NCBI RefSeq assembly: GCF_000468095.1
Contig: NZ_ASZC01000009.1
Coordinates: 1 to 64,000 of the forward strand
Source of the DNA: Pantoea sp. AS-PWVM4
GTDB lineage: Bacteria > Pseudomonadota > Gammaproteobacteria > Enterobacterales > Enterobacteriaceae
Length of the DNA stretch: 64,000 nt
Reading direction: 5' to 3'
The notes under the pieces were generated by a model, which was not told the DNA's origin, ran no database searches, and saw only the letters and a list, made by a program, of their open reading frames with translations. A program made the position numbers and the translations under genes. Shown piece by piece: positions 18,455 to 26,416 of the stretch (its first letter is position 1; every line of letters begins with the position of its first letter).

Positions 18455-18519
18455 GGAAAATTAGCGCAGAATTACACCCGTTTTCCCCTTGCTAATTCTG
18501 CGCTAATTTTCCGCTAATT
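18455..18519. promoter_or_regulatory. Inverted repeat and 11-bp-phased repeats: likely response-regulator operator
   Basis: A perfect 20-bp inverted repeat has arms at 18455-18474 and 18493-18512 with an 18-base spacer. On its right side GCTAATT occurs at 18491, 18502 and 18513, exactly 11 bases apart. The element sits between the response-regulator gene (start 18418, minus) and the AraC-type gene (start 18582, plus), so it could control both. Confidence 0.7.
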
Positions 18520-18581
18520 AAGGGATAAATTTAACGCGCTAAAGTGGCTTTACTGGACATCACGTCGTATCAGGAGGAGCC

Positions 18582-18950
18582 ATGAATCAGAGTCAATTTA
18601 TCCGCAGTTTGCTGGACTGGATAGAAGACAACTTAGGACACGATTTGCATCTGGATGAAGTCGCACGCCGTTCCGGGTATTCCCGCTGGCATCTGCAACG
18701 TCTGTTTCGTCAGCACACCGGATTTTCACTGGCTGAGTACATTCGCCAGCGCCGGTTGACCGAATCGGCGTTGACGTTACTGAACAGTGATGAGGCGATC
18801 CTGCAAGTGGCGATGAGCTACGGCTTCGACACGCAGCAGGCTTACACCCGCACCTTTAAAAACTACTTCCGCGTCACACCGGGTCAGCTGCGTCGTCAGC
18901 GCCGTGTCGAACCGGATCGTCTGTTATTTCCGCTGGCGGTGGCCAGTTGA
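18582..18950 (+). CDS. Small AraC-family regulator (MarA/SoxS/RamA type)
   Basis: A 122-residue protein made almost only of the double helix-turn-helix DNA-binding domain. The first HTH lies in LHLDEVARRSGYSRWHLQRLFRQHTG (residues 21-46) and the second in AILQVAMSYGFDTQQAYTRTFKNYF (residues 72-96), then VTPGQLRRQ. Single-domain members such as MarA, SoxS and RamA activate efflux and stress genes and are controlled by abundance rather than ligand. AGGAGG precedes the ATG. It is divergent from the two-component operon and shares its operator region, suggesting the response regulator controls it. Confidence 0.88.
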   Translation: MNQSQFIRSLLDWIEDNLGHDLHLDEVARRSGYSRWHLQRLFRQHTGFSLAEYIRQRRLTESALTLLNSDEAILQVAMSYGFDTQQAYTRTFKNYFRVTPGQLRRQRRVEPDRLLFPLAVAS

Positions 18951-19056
18951 GTCGCCAACCTGATTTCCCGTTGCCATGTGGGCGCGGGAAATCAGGTGCT
19001 ATTCCGCACCAATCCTTTTAAGCTGCTGTTCTCCCTTACTCTGCCGGTTATGGACA

Positions 19057-19953
19057 ATGGACAACAGCGACAATCTCACCGCCATGATGCTGTTTGCGCG
19101 CGTGGTTGAACGGCAAAGTTTTAGCGAAGCAGCCCGCACCCTCGGTGTATCAAAATCCTATGTCAGCCGTGAAATTGCCCGGCTGGAAGTACGCCTCGGC
19201 ATCAAATTATTGCAGCGTACCACGCGTAAAGTGGCATTGACGGAACTTGGCCAGGCCTATTATCCCTTTTGCATCCGCCTGATGGATGAGATGCATCGCG
19301 CTGATGCCTTTGTCCAACAGGTGCATCAACTGCCGACCGGCAACGTGCGTTTGCAGGCACCGGTGACCTTTGGCTGCCAGTGTGTGGTGCCGACGTTAAA
19401 CCGCTTTATTCGTCGCCATATCCATATCAATGTTGATCTTGAACTGACCGATCGTGTCAGTGAAGACCTTTCGAACCTCGCGGATGTGGCGATCGTCATT
19501 CGCGCGCGTGCACCAGAAACCCCTGATTATCGCGAATTGAGCACCATTGACTGGGGCTTGTACGCCGCGCCTGATTATCTGGCCGCGCATCCGGTTATCG
19601 ATCATCCCGAAAAGCTCATGCGCCACGATTTGTTGTTGTTCCACGGCCCTGCCCACACCGCTGCGCTACCGTTTCGCCGTGATAAGCAGCGGCTGGCGTT
19701 GGATGTTCGTAGTCGCTTCCGTGCCAATAACAGCATGGCATTGCTGAATGCGGCGCTGGCAGGCACCGGTATTGCCTATCTACCGGCTTATATGACGCGT
19801 GAAGCGTTGGCGCAGGGGGATATCGTGCAGGTGCTGCCGGAGTGGCAAATGGATCGCCTGCACAGTTATCTGCTGCTGAAAACGCAGCCAGAACCCTCCT
19901 CGCCAGTGACGTTATTGTGCGATGCGCTGATCACCGCATTGGGTGAGAACTGA
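19057..19953 (+). CDS. LysR-type transcriptional regulator
   Basis: A 298-residue LysR-type regulator of the CrgA/DmlR-like branch. The DNA-binding domain is FARVVERQSFSEAARTLGVSKSYVSREIARLE at about residues 12-43, followed by an effector domain with LTDRVSEDLSNLADVAIVIR. ATG 19057 is chosen because the domain then starts at the usual distance; the upstream in-frame extension to 18976 is out of character. It lies 111 bases upstream of an MFS efflux gene on the same strand, and the two may form a regulator-pump pair. Ligand unknown. Confidence 0.85.
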   Translation: MDNSDNLTAMMLFARVVERQSFSEAARTLGVSKSYVSREIARLEVRLGIKLLQRTTRKVALTELGQAYYPFCIRLMDEMHRADAFVQQVHQLPTGNVRLQAPVTFGCQCVVPTLNRFIRRHIHINVDLELTDRVSEDLSNLADVAIVIRARAPETPDYRELSTIDWGLYAAPDYLAAHPVIDHPEKLMRHDLLLFHGPAHTAALPFRRDKQRLALDVRSRFRANNSMALLNAALAGTGIAYLPAYMTREALAQGDIVQVLPEWQMDRLHSYLLLKTQPEPSSPVTLLCDALITALGEN

Positions 19954-20064
19954 TTGTTGCATTTTGGCAACAATAGCGCGCTGCGTGGCAAATATCCCGG
20001 TCGCTCTGTTATCGACAAGATGCCGCTGTTAGCCTGAATGTCAGCTTAAAACAGGGATATCATC

Positions 20065-21273
20065 ATGCAGCAACCTCCAACGGCGTTAGCGCCTGAACAG
20101 CAACACTGGCGGCGAAATTTGTTCGTCTGCGTACTCGGTTCCTTCAGCACCATCGTGGCGATGACGCTTCTGCTGCCATTTTTGCCGTTGTATGTACAGC
20201 AACTCGGGGTGCAGGAACCGGCAGCGATTGCACGCTGGTCGGGGGCGGCCTATGGCGCTACCTTCCTCAGCGCTGCGCTGACTGCGCCGCTGTGGGGCAA
20301 GCTGGCGGATCGCTATGGTCGCAAACTGATGCTGATCCGCGCCAGCCTGGGGATGGCGATTGCCATGTCATTGATTGGTATGGCAACCGCGCCCTGGCAA
20401 CTGGTGGCGTTGCGTCTGCTGGCTGGTTTGCTCGGCGGCTACGCATCCGGCTCCACCATCCTGGTGGCGGCACAAACGCCGAAAGAGCAGACCGGCTGGG
20501 CGCTGGGTATGCTGTCGTCCGGTATTATGGCGGGTAATGTGGTGGGGCCGTTACTGGGCGGCGTGCTGCCGCCGTTGATCGGCATTCGTCATACCTTTTG
20601 GCTGACCGGTGCGGTGATTTTTCTCGCTTTTCTCGCCACCACTTTTTTGCTGAAAGAAGCGCCGCGTCAGACGAAAAAGGCGGTGCAGAGCAGCAGCGCC
20701 GATGAGAAAGCGGTGAACCTGCCGGTGGTACGTTTGATGTGGTTATCCGGCATGTTATTGATTTTCGCCAATATGTCGATTGAACCGATTATCACGCTGT
20801 ATGTCGGGCAGTTTGTCAGCGGTGACCACGCGATTACCGTCACCGCCGGCCTGGTGATGGCAGCCGCTGCACTCGGCAGCATTCTTTCTGCACCACGTCT
20901 CGGACGGCTGGCCGACCGTATCGGTCATGGCCGGGTACTGATTTATGGTTTGATTGCATGCGCGTTGCTGCTGATTCCTCAGGCGTTTATTACCGCAGCC
21001 TGGCAACTGGTGGTGCTGCGTTTTCTGATGGGGATGGCTTTGGGTGGGCTGATGCCGTGCGTCACGGCGTTGATTCGCCACAATGTGCCGCAAACCCAGG
21101 TGGGGAAAATGCTGGGATACTCAACGTCGGCGCAGTATGTCGGTCAGGTGAGCGGCCCGTTGTTTGGCGGCTTTGTCGGTGGGGCTTTCGGTATGCGGCC
21201 AGTGTTTCTGGCAACCTGCGTGATTATGGCGTTGTGTGCGGTGTTGAATGCGCGGGTGCTGCGGAAGCATTGA
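20065..21273 (+). CDS. MFS multidrug efflux transporter (MdtG-like, DHA1)
   Basis: A 402-residue, 12-helix major facilitator. The motif A loop is GKLADRYGRKLML (between helices 2 and 3), a second copy in the C-terminal half is GRLADRIGHGRVL, and the drug:H+ antiporter motif C appears as GNVVGPLLGG. The overall pattern resembles E. coli MdtG, for example PFLPLYVQQLGV and GWALGMLSSG, but differs enough that the name is not transferred. The expected role is proton-driven efflux of an unknown compound. It follows the LysR gene and is closed by a REP pair and a shared terminator. Confidence 0.83.
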   Translation: MQQPPTALAPEQQHWRRNLFVCVLGSFSTIVAMTLLLPFLPLYVQQLGVQEPAAIARWSGAAYGATFLSAALTAPLWGKLADRYGRKLMLIRASLGMAIAMSLIGMATAPWQLVALRLLAGLLGGYASGSTILVAAQTPKEQTGWALGMLSSGIMAGNVVGPLLGGVLPPLIGIRHTFWLTGAVIFLAFLATTFLLKEAPRQTKKAVQSSSADEKAVNLPVVRLMWLSGMLLIFANMSIEPIITLYVGQFVSGDHAITVTAGLVMAAAALGSILSAPRLGRLADRIGHGRVLIYGLIACALLLIPQAFITAAWQLVVLRFLMGMALGGLMPCVTALIRHNVPQTQVGKMLGYSTSAQYVGQVSGPLFGGFVGGAFGMRPVFLATCVIMALCAVLNARVLRKH

Positions 21274-21275
21274 TT

Positions 21276-21334
21276 CGTAACGGCGCGATTCATCGCGCGC
21301 CTTTAAAACTGCGCGATAAATCGCGCCGCTACGG
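21276..21334. repeat. Inverted pair of REP-like palindromes
   Basis: Units lie at 21276-21300 (two substitutions) and 21311-21334 (intact), between the MFS gene and the bidirectional terminator. Confidence 0.85.
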
Positions 21335-21346
21335 TTTTGAATGCAT

Positions 21347-21375
21347 AAAACAGGCGGACTGAGTCCGCCTGTTTT
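21347..21375. terminator. Bidirectional Rho-independent terminator
   Basis: A perfect 13-bp stem (AAAACAGGCGGAC / GTCCGCCTGTTTT) has a TGA loop, with A- and T-runs on both sides. It serves the convergent MFS gene (plus) and gcd (minus; stop 8 bases away). Confidence 0.85.
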
Positions 21376-21382
21376 ATTTACG

Positions 21383-23773
21383 CTATTTATTGTCCGGCAG
21401 TGCGTAGGCAATCACATAATCGCCCAGCTTGGTGCCAAACGAACCGTGACCACCGGCAGCGATGACAACATACTGCTTGCCATCCATTTCGTAGGTCATC
21501 GGCGTTGCCTGGCCGCCTGCTGGCAGACGTGCCTGCCACAGCATTTCACCGGTGTTGGTACTGAAGGCACGCAGGTAGTTATCTGCGGTCGCACCGATGA
21601 AGAATACGTTACCGGCTGTGGTGATCGGGCCGCCGAGCATCGGCATACCCATCTTGAACGGCAGCGGAACCGGCGCGCTATCGCGAACCGTACCAATGCG
21701 TTTTTTCCACACGGTTTCGTTGGTTTTCAGGTCAACGGCAGAGACATAGCCCCACGCCGGTTGTTTACACGGCAGACCAAACGGTGACAGGAACGCGTTC
21801 AGCTCCACGCCATACGGTACACCGTACTGCGGCTGGATACCGGTTTCGGTGCCAGAACCCCCTTCCGCGCCTTTCGGCGGCTCGATCGGGTTGCCCGGAC
21901 CGCGCGGAATCAGTTTGGAGACGAACGGCAGGGCCATCGGGTTAGCGATAGCGATCTGGCGATGCGGATCGACCGCAATACCGCCCCATTCGAACATACC
22001 GAGGTTACCCGGGAACACCAGCGTACCCTGCTCAGACGGCGGGGTGAACGGACCGTCATAGCGCAGACGCTTGAAGATCACGCGGCACACCAGCTGGTCG
22101 TACATGGTCGCGCCCCACATATCCTTATCAGTCAGATTCTGCTTCGGACGGAAGGTCAGTTCTGAATAAGGCTGAGTCGGAGAAACGTGGTCACCTTTCG
22201 CTGCGCCCTGCGGAACCGGGGTTTCCGGTGCCGGAACAACTGGCTTACCGGTGCGACGATCCAGCACAAAGATGTTACCGGTTTTCGCCGGAGCATAAAT
22301 CACCGGTACGGTGTTGCCATCTTTGTCAGTGATATCGGCCAGCGTCGGCTGTGACGGCAGGTCCATATCCCACAGATCGTGATGCACGGTCTGATACGAC
22401 CACACCAGCTTACCGGTGGTGGCGTTCAGCGCCAGTACGCTGCTCGCATAGCGCTCCTGTTCTGGTGTGCGGTTACCGCCCCAGATATCCGGGGTAGACA
22501 CGCCCATCGGCAGGTAAACGATATCCAGTTTCGGATCGTACACCGCCGGCGCCCAGGAGTTCGGCGAGTTCATGGTGAAGGTATGTTCATCATCAGGAAT
22601 CGCGTTCGGATCTTTCGCGCCCGGATCGAACACCCACAGCAGTTTACCGGTATTGACGTCAAAGCCACGGATGGCACCAGACGGCTCACGGGTTGAGTAG
22701 TTATCCGTCACCGCACCGGCAATCACAATGGTGGTATCGGTGATGATCGGTGGTGAAGTCGGCTCATACTGGCCTGGGGTCAGCACCGGCTGTTTGTGTT
22801 GCAGATCCAGCTCGCCGTTGTTGCCGAAAGCAGCACAACGCTCACCGGTTTCCGCATCCAGCGCGAACAGACGACCATCGTTTACCGGCAGGTAAATGCG
22901 GCGTGAGCACAGCGCAGGCTGGGTGCCAGACGCATCAGCAGCGGCCGGAACTTCGTGGTAAGAAACGCCACGACAGGTTACGTGCTGGAAGGTCGGGTTC
23001 GGCTTCAAGCCTGGATCAAATTTCCACTTCTGCTTACCGGTTTTCGCATCCAGTGCAAACAGGATTTGGTGCGGTGAGCAGAGATACAGGGTGTCGCGGA
23101 TTTTAATCGGGGTCACTTCATCAGTGATTTCACCCGGATCGTTTGGCGTCTTCAGGTCACCCGTCTGGAACTGCCAGGCAACTTGCAGATTTTTCACGTT
23201 ATCTGCGTTGATCTGCTTCAGCGGTGAGAAGCGGGTGCCTTGCTGGTCACGCGCGTAAGCAGGCCAGTCGCCATCGGCGATGTTGCTCAGCGGTTGTGCC
23301 TGCGGGGCATTGGCTTCGGTGGCAGGCAGAGTGCCATTCAGCTCTTGCGGATCGTGGAATACTGCCCACGCCAGCACCAGCGCACTGGCAACCAGGGCGA
23401 TGCCCATAATGCCCAGCGCACCTTTTCCGGCGTTGTTGAGTTTGCGATACACAAACGGCAACACCAGCCAGACGCCAAAAATCACCAGCACGTCAGTACG
23501 CGGTGCCAGCGCCCAGAAGTCGAAACCGACTTCCCATACGCCCCACACCAACGTAGCCAGCAGCAGCAAGGCGTACAACACCAATGCTGAACCGCTACGA
23601 CGCCACAGCAGAATAGCGGTGATTAACATAACCACACCGCCAATTACGTAGTACCAGGAACCTCCAATGGCGGCTAACCACGCGCCGCCAATCAGCATAA
23701 ACGCCCCTGTCAGCAGTGCGAACAGCACTGTCAGGAAACGAATTACGCCAAAAGATGAGGAATTTTTCCCCAT
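21383..23773 (-). CDS. gcd: Membrane-bound PQQ-dependent glucose dehydrogenase
   Basis: A 796-residue quinoprotein, the same length as E. coli Gcd. Five N-terminal transmembrane helices (residues about 10-145) include WGVWEVGFDFWALAPRTD, followed by the periplasmic eight-bladed PQQ propeller with VTCRGVSYHE, EPTSPPIITDTTIV, NSPNSWAPAVYD, YQTVHHDLWDMDLPSQPTL and GGHGSFGTK. It oxidises glucose to gluconolactone in the periplasm and reduces ubiquinone. The ATG at 23773 has AGAGG 8 bases upstream; an in-frame ATG at 23797 precedes that ribosome site and is rejected. A GntR-like operator lies about 220 bases upstream, matching one before the gluconate dehydrogenase operon. Confidence 0.97.
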   Translation of the reverse strand: MGKNSSSFGVIRFLTVLFALLTGAFMLIGGAWLAAIGGSWYYVIGGVVMLITAILLWRRSGSALVLYALLLLATLVWGVWEVGFDFWALAPRTDVLVIFGVWLVLPFVYRKLNNAGKGALGIMGIALVASALVLAWAVFHDPQELNGTLPATEANAPQAQPLSNIADGDWPAYARDQQGTRFSPLKQINADNVKNLQVAWQFQTGDLKTPNDPGEITDEVTPIKIRDTLYLCSPHQILFALDAKTGKQKWKFDPGLKPNPTFQHVTCRGVSYHEVPAAADASGTQPALCSRRIYLPVNDGRLFALDAETGERCAAFGNNGELDLQHKQPVLTPGQYEPTSPPIITDTTIVIAGAVTDNYSTREPSGAIRGFDVNTGKLLWVFDPGAKDPNAIPDDEHTFTMNSPNSWAPAVYDPKLDIVYLPMGVSTPDIWGGNRTPEQERYASSVLALNATTGKLVWSYQTVHHDLWDMDLPSQPTLADITDKDGNTVPVIYAPAKTGNIFVLDRRTGKPVVPAPETPVPQGAAKGDHVSPTQPYSELTFRPKQNLTDKDMWGATMYDQLVCRVIFKRLRYDGPFTPPSEQGTLVFPGNLGMFEWGGIAVDPHRQIAIANPMALPFVSKLIPRGPGNPIEPPKGAEGGSGTETGIQPQYGVPYGVELNAFLSPFGLPCKQPAWGYVSAVDLKTNETVWKKRIGTVRDSAPVPLPFKMGMPMLGGPITTAGNVFFIGATADNYLRAFSTNTGEMLWQARLPAGGQATPMTYEMDGKQYVVIAAGGHGSFGTKLGDYVIAYALPDNK

Positions 23774-23990
23774 AATGTTGACCTCTTTTTTCGCCATAAG
23801 ACTAAAGGAAACAACGCGTTGCGCCGAATCCCGATATAAGGTACGAGGTGATGTAAATGTCCACTCTGGAACGCTTCCGTGACGCCTGATGATCCCTTTG
23901 CGTTAAATTTTATCTTAAAAACGTTAACAGGTTTGATCTTTTTCAGCGCTTTGGACTTCGGAATGGGGAATGACACAACATTTTATAAGG

Positions 23991-24006
23991 GTATTACCGG
24001 TAACAT
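23991..24006 (-). promoter_or_regulatory. GntR-type operator upstream of gcd
   Basis: Read on the gcd strand this is ATGTTACCGGTAATAC, which shares its first 13 bases with the site at 2846-2861 and fits the GntR consensus ATGTTA-N4-TAACAT with three mismatched end positions. It lies between gcd and the 3' end of the next gene, so gcd is its only obvious target. Confidence 0.55.
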
Positions 24007-24047
24007 GCCCGAATTGATCGGGCTGTTTTTGCTGAGCGCGCTATTTT

Positions 24048-24063
24048 GTGTAACCGCTTACAC
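24048..24063. other. Palindrome over the stop codon of the 24-kb orphan gene
   Basis: GTGTAA-CCGC-TTACAC is a perfect 6-bp inverted repeat. It overlaps the 3' end of the minus-strand gene at 24058. It could be part of a terminator or an operator for gcd; no T-run follows. Confidence 0.3.
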
Positions 24064-24657
24064 TTCAAATAAATCGCTGCTGGTGCGTTGTTCCTGCCAG
24101 CCACTGATATGTAATCGAGCATAGCACTCATCCGTCAGTGTTAAAGTCGGGGTGCGTAATATCACCTCTGCTTCTCTTTCCCGGAAGGAAGAGAGGAGAA
24201 AGGGAAAGCTGAACTTGAGATAATTTTCGTTGAAAAAAACATGGGTCAGCACAATGCCGCTGAAGGGAAATGCCTCAATATTTCGCCACTGGGTTCCCGG
24301 TGTCGCTACATCATAGAGCCAGAAACTAAAATCCTGTGCCAGGGACTTTAGGGCGGGACCATTCTGCTGCAACGCCTCATAGTTAATGGCCAGTCGGACA
24401 TTGTCTGATCGCAGGCAGGAATAATTTTCTGGTGTCTGTAATAAATCCGTAAGCCTATTTCCCTGTAATGGGGTAATTATTAACGCTGTTTCATCAAAAA
24501 ATTGGTTATGTAAGGAAACTATGTTGCGATCGTTAAGTGATGCATGACTATTCTGCCCAGAATTTATAAGGGGTGATGAATAGCAAGCGCCGGTTATCCT
24601 GCCATCGAAGCGGCGGATACGCTCAGTAACATAAGGGTTGTATGAACTGTTTTCCAT
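24058..24657 (-). CDS. Orphan protein, possibly a degenerate EAL-fold protein
   Basis: A 199-residue protein that I do not recognise with confidence. It has no signal peptide or membrane segment. Its second half (DFSFWLYDVATPGTQWRNIEAFPFSGIVLTHVFFNENYLK is the region, residues about 108-147) follows the spacing of the EAL domain, with LYDVATPGTQWRN where DDFGTGYSSL would be and IVLTHVFFNEN for IKIDRSFI. The catalytic acidic residues are missing, as in the regulator YdiV. That reading is inference. The gene is AT-richer than its neighbours and is bordered by an AT-rich upstream gap, hinting at acquisition by transfer. No partner gene is adjacent. Confidence 0.6.
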   Translation of the reverse strand: MENSSYNPYVTERIRRFDGRITGACYSSPLINSGQNSHASLNDRNIVSLHNQFFDETALIITPLQGNRLTDLLQTPENYSCLRSDNVRLAINYEALQQNGPALKSLAQDFSFWLYDVATPGTQWRNIEAFPFSGIVLTHVFFNENYLKFSFPFLLSSFREREAEVILRTPTLTLTDECYARLHISGWQEQRTSSDLFEV

Positions 24658-25075
24658 TTATCTCTATAAATATATTAATTAACTGGAAGGGTTTATTTAT
24701 AATAAAAATGGTGCGACTGCTGCTGTGAACAGTTTTCTAATATAAAACGTTTCCTTTGTGAAGATCACCTTTTTTATCTGTCTCTGCTAAAGAGATATTA
24801 GGTATTATTAATACATTAATTAACGTCTTATTGCCCCTCTCTGGTGGTTTACGCTATTTCCTCAATAAAAAAATAAGCCTGCTAATATTCAGAGCTCTAT
24901 GCTTAGATTTTTTTTATATAACCAACTGTTTTTAAAGAGCACGCCTTGCCGTTGCCTGAGCCGCCAAAATCCCGCACTCTGTCGCCTGAAAAAGATAAGG
25001 AAAACCTCAGCGAGGTTTTTTCATAAGGCTTGTGCAACGACACTGGCCGGAACTGCAATTCAGGATGGGATAAAT
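24658..25075. other. AT-rich gene-free stretch
   Basis: This stretch is clearly AT-rich compared with the rest of the window (for example TTTATTTATAATAAAAATGG, and many TTAAT runs). It separates the divergent orphan gene and the EntS-like exporter and must hold both promoters. Its only strong element is the terminator-like hairpin at 25001-25020. Confidence 0.6.
25001..25020 (+). terminator. Rho-independent terminator in the leader of the MFS exporter
   Basis: The stem is AAAACCTC / GAGGTTTT with an AGC loop, ending in six or more T's. It sits 56 bases before the ATG of the exporter on the same strand and has no coding gene upstream. It therefore marks either an attenuator or the end of a small RNA transcribed from the AT-rich gap. 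Confidence 0.7.
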
Positions 25076-26347
25076 ATGGGTTCACTGACATCAGCAGCGG
25101 ATGGCTCGCTGCTGCGGTACAGGTCGTTTGTTGCTTTCTGGCTGGCGCGCACCTGTTCCTCATTTGGTTTTCAGATGTTTTCCGTTGCCGTCAGCTGGCA
25201 AATCTACTCGCTGACCAACAGCGCGATGGCGTTGGGGATGATTGGCCTGATGCAGTTTCTGCCATCGGTGCTGTTGGCGTTACCAGCCGGACATCTGGCC
25301 GATCAGTTCGACCGGCGGCGAATTGTGCTGCTGGGACAACTGGTCGAGTGGGGAGCGCTGCTGGCTTTAGTGGCGCTGACGTTATTCAACTGGGCAGATA
25401 AAACCGCTATCTGGAGCCTGGTATTTCTGATTGCCGTCGCTAAGGCGCTGGAGTGGCCGGCATTATCCTCGATGCTGCCTGCGCTGGTGCCGCCACAGAT
25501 TCTGGCTCGCGCAACGGCGGCTAACGCGGTCGGTGGACAGGCCGCGGTGATCATTGGGCCTACGCTCGGTGGGTTGCTGTACGTGGCTGGACCGGATGTG
25601 GTGTACGGTGTTTCGGCGTTGTTTTATTTGTTCTCACTGCTGCTGGTCAGCCGTATCCGCTATGAACGCCCGCCGCAAACGCGCCTGCCAATGAACCTCA
25701 CCAACTTGTTTGCCGGTGTGCATTTCATCCGTGAACGCAAAGATGTGCTGGGGGTGATTTCACTCGATCTGTTTGCGGTTCTGCTGGGCGGGGCGACCGC
25801 GCTGCTGCCTATTTTCGCCAAAGACATTCTGCACACCGGTCCCTGGGGGTTGGGGATGTTACGTGGCGCGCCGTCAGTCGGGGCGCTGGTGGTCGGTGTA
25901 TGGCTCAGTCGTCACAAACTGGAAAAGCACGTCGGGATGATCATGTTTGGCGCGGTGGCCGGTTTTGGGGTGGCGACGCTTATCTTCGCGCTTTCCAGCC
26001 AGTTGTGGCTGTCGCTGCTGGCGCTGGCCGCGCTTGGGGCGTTTGATATGGTCAGCATGGTGATTCGCGGCGCGTTGGTTCAGTTGGATACCCCGGACGA
26101 TATGCGGGGGCGCGTCAACGCGGTGAACGCCATCTTTATTAATACCTCCAACCAGCTGGGTGAATTTGAGTCCGGGATGCTGGCGGCGTGGCTGGGTGCA
26201 GTGCCTGCTGCGGCGCTCGGCGGTATTGGTACGCTGGTGGTGGTGGCGCTCTGGATGACTCTTTTCCCGCATCTGCGGAAACGTCAGCGGCTGGAGAACG
26301 ATCCGGTGGTGCCGCAGGCAACAAAAACCGGCCAACAGGCCGGTTAA
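25076..26347 (+). CDS. MFS_3-family exporter (EntS-like)
   Basis: A 423-residue, 12-helix transporter of the EntS/MFS_3 branch. It has SFGFQMFSVAVSWQIYSLTNSAMALGMIGL at the N-terminus, the loop GHLADQFDRRRIVLL, and PDDMRGRVNAVNAIFINTSNQLGEFESG in the C-terminal half. EntS exports enterobactin; related proteins handle other small molecules, and no siderophore genes are adjacent here, so the substrate is left open. ATG 25076 has GGATGGGA upstream; the longer frame back to 24899 crosses a terminator and is rejected. The last codons and stop lie within a hairpin that terminates the convergent gene. Confidence 0.85.
   Translation: MGSLTSAADGSLLRYRSFVAFWLARTCSSFGFQMFSVAVSWQIYSLTNSAMALGMIGLMQFLPSVLLALPAGHLADQFDRRRIVLLGQLVEWGALLALVALTLFNWADKTAIWSLVFLIAVAKALEWPALSSMLPALVPPQILARATAANAVGGQAAVIIGPTLGGLLYVAGPDVVYGVSALFYLFSLLLVSRIRYERPPQTRLPMNLTNLFAGVHFIRERKDVLGVISLDLFAVLLGGATALLPIFAKDILHTGPWGLGMLRGAPSVGALVVGVWLSRHKLEKHVGMIMFGAVAGFGVATLIFALSSQLWLSLLALAALGAFDMVSMVIRGALVQLDTPDDMRGRVNAVNAIFINTSNQLGEFESGMLAAWLGAVPAAALGGIGTLVVVALWMTLFPHLRKRQRLENDPVVPQATKTGQQAG
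26326..26345 (-). terminator. Terminator for the Gfo/Idh gene, embedded in the MFS coding end
   Basis: The stem is AACCGGCC / GGCCGGTT with a 4-base loop. On the minus strand it is followed by TTTGTT, making a Rho-independent terminator for the gene at 26417-27577. The same bases encode the last residues of the plus-strand MFS protein. Confidence 0.7.
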
Positions 26348-26378
26348 GGGTATTGCCAGTCCGAACTGCCATGACAAA

Positions 26379-26408
26379 GCTCGCGATCAGGGGGCTGGGA
26401 TCGCGAGC
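26379..26408. other. 10-bp-stem hairpin between convergent genes
   Basis: GCTCGCGATC and GATCGCGAGC are perfect inverted copies with a 10-base loop, in the 69-base gap between two converging genes. Confidence 0.55.
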
Positions 26409-26416
26409 AGTGGCCG

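Noticed and set aside
24899..25075. N-terminal extension of the EntS-like exporter back to 24899
   Set aside because: It spans a canonical terminator and would add 59 non-membrane residues; the ATG at 25076 has a ribosome site.
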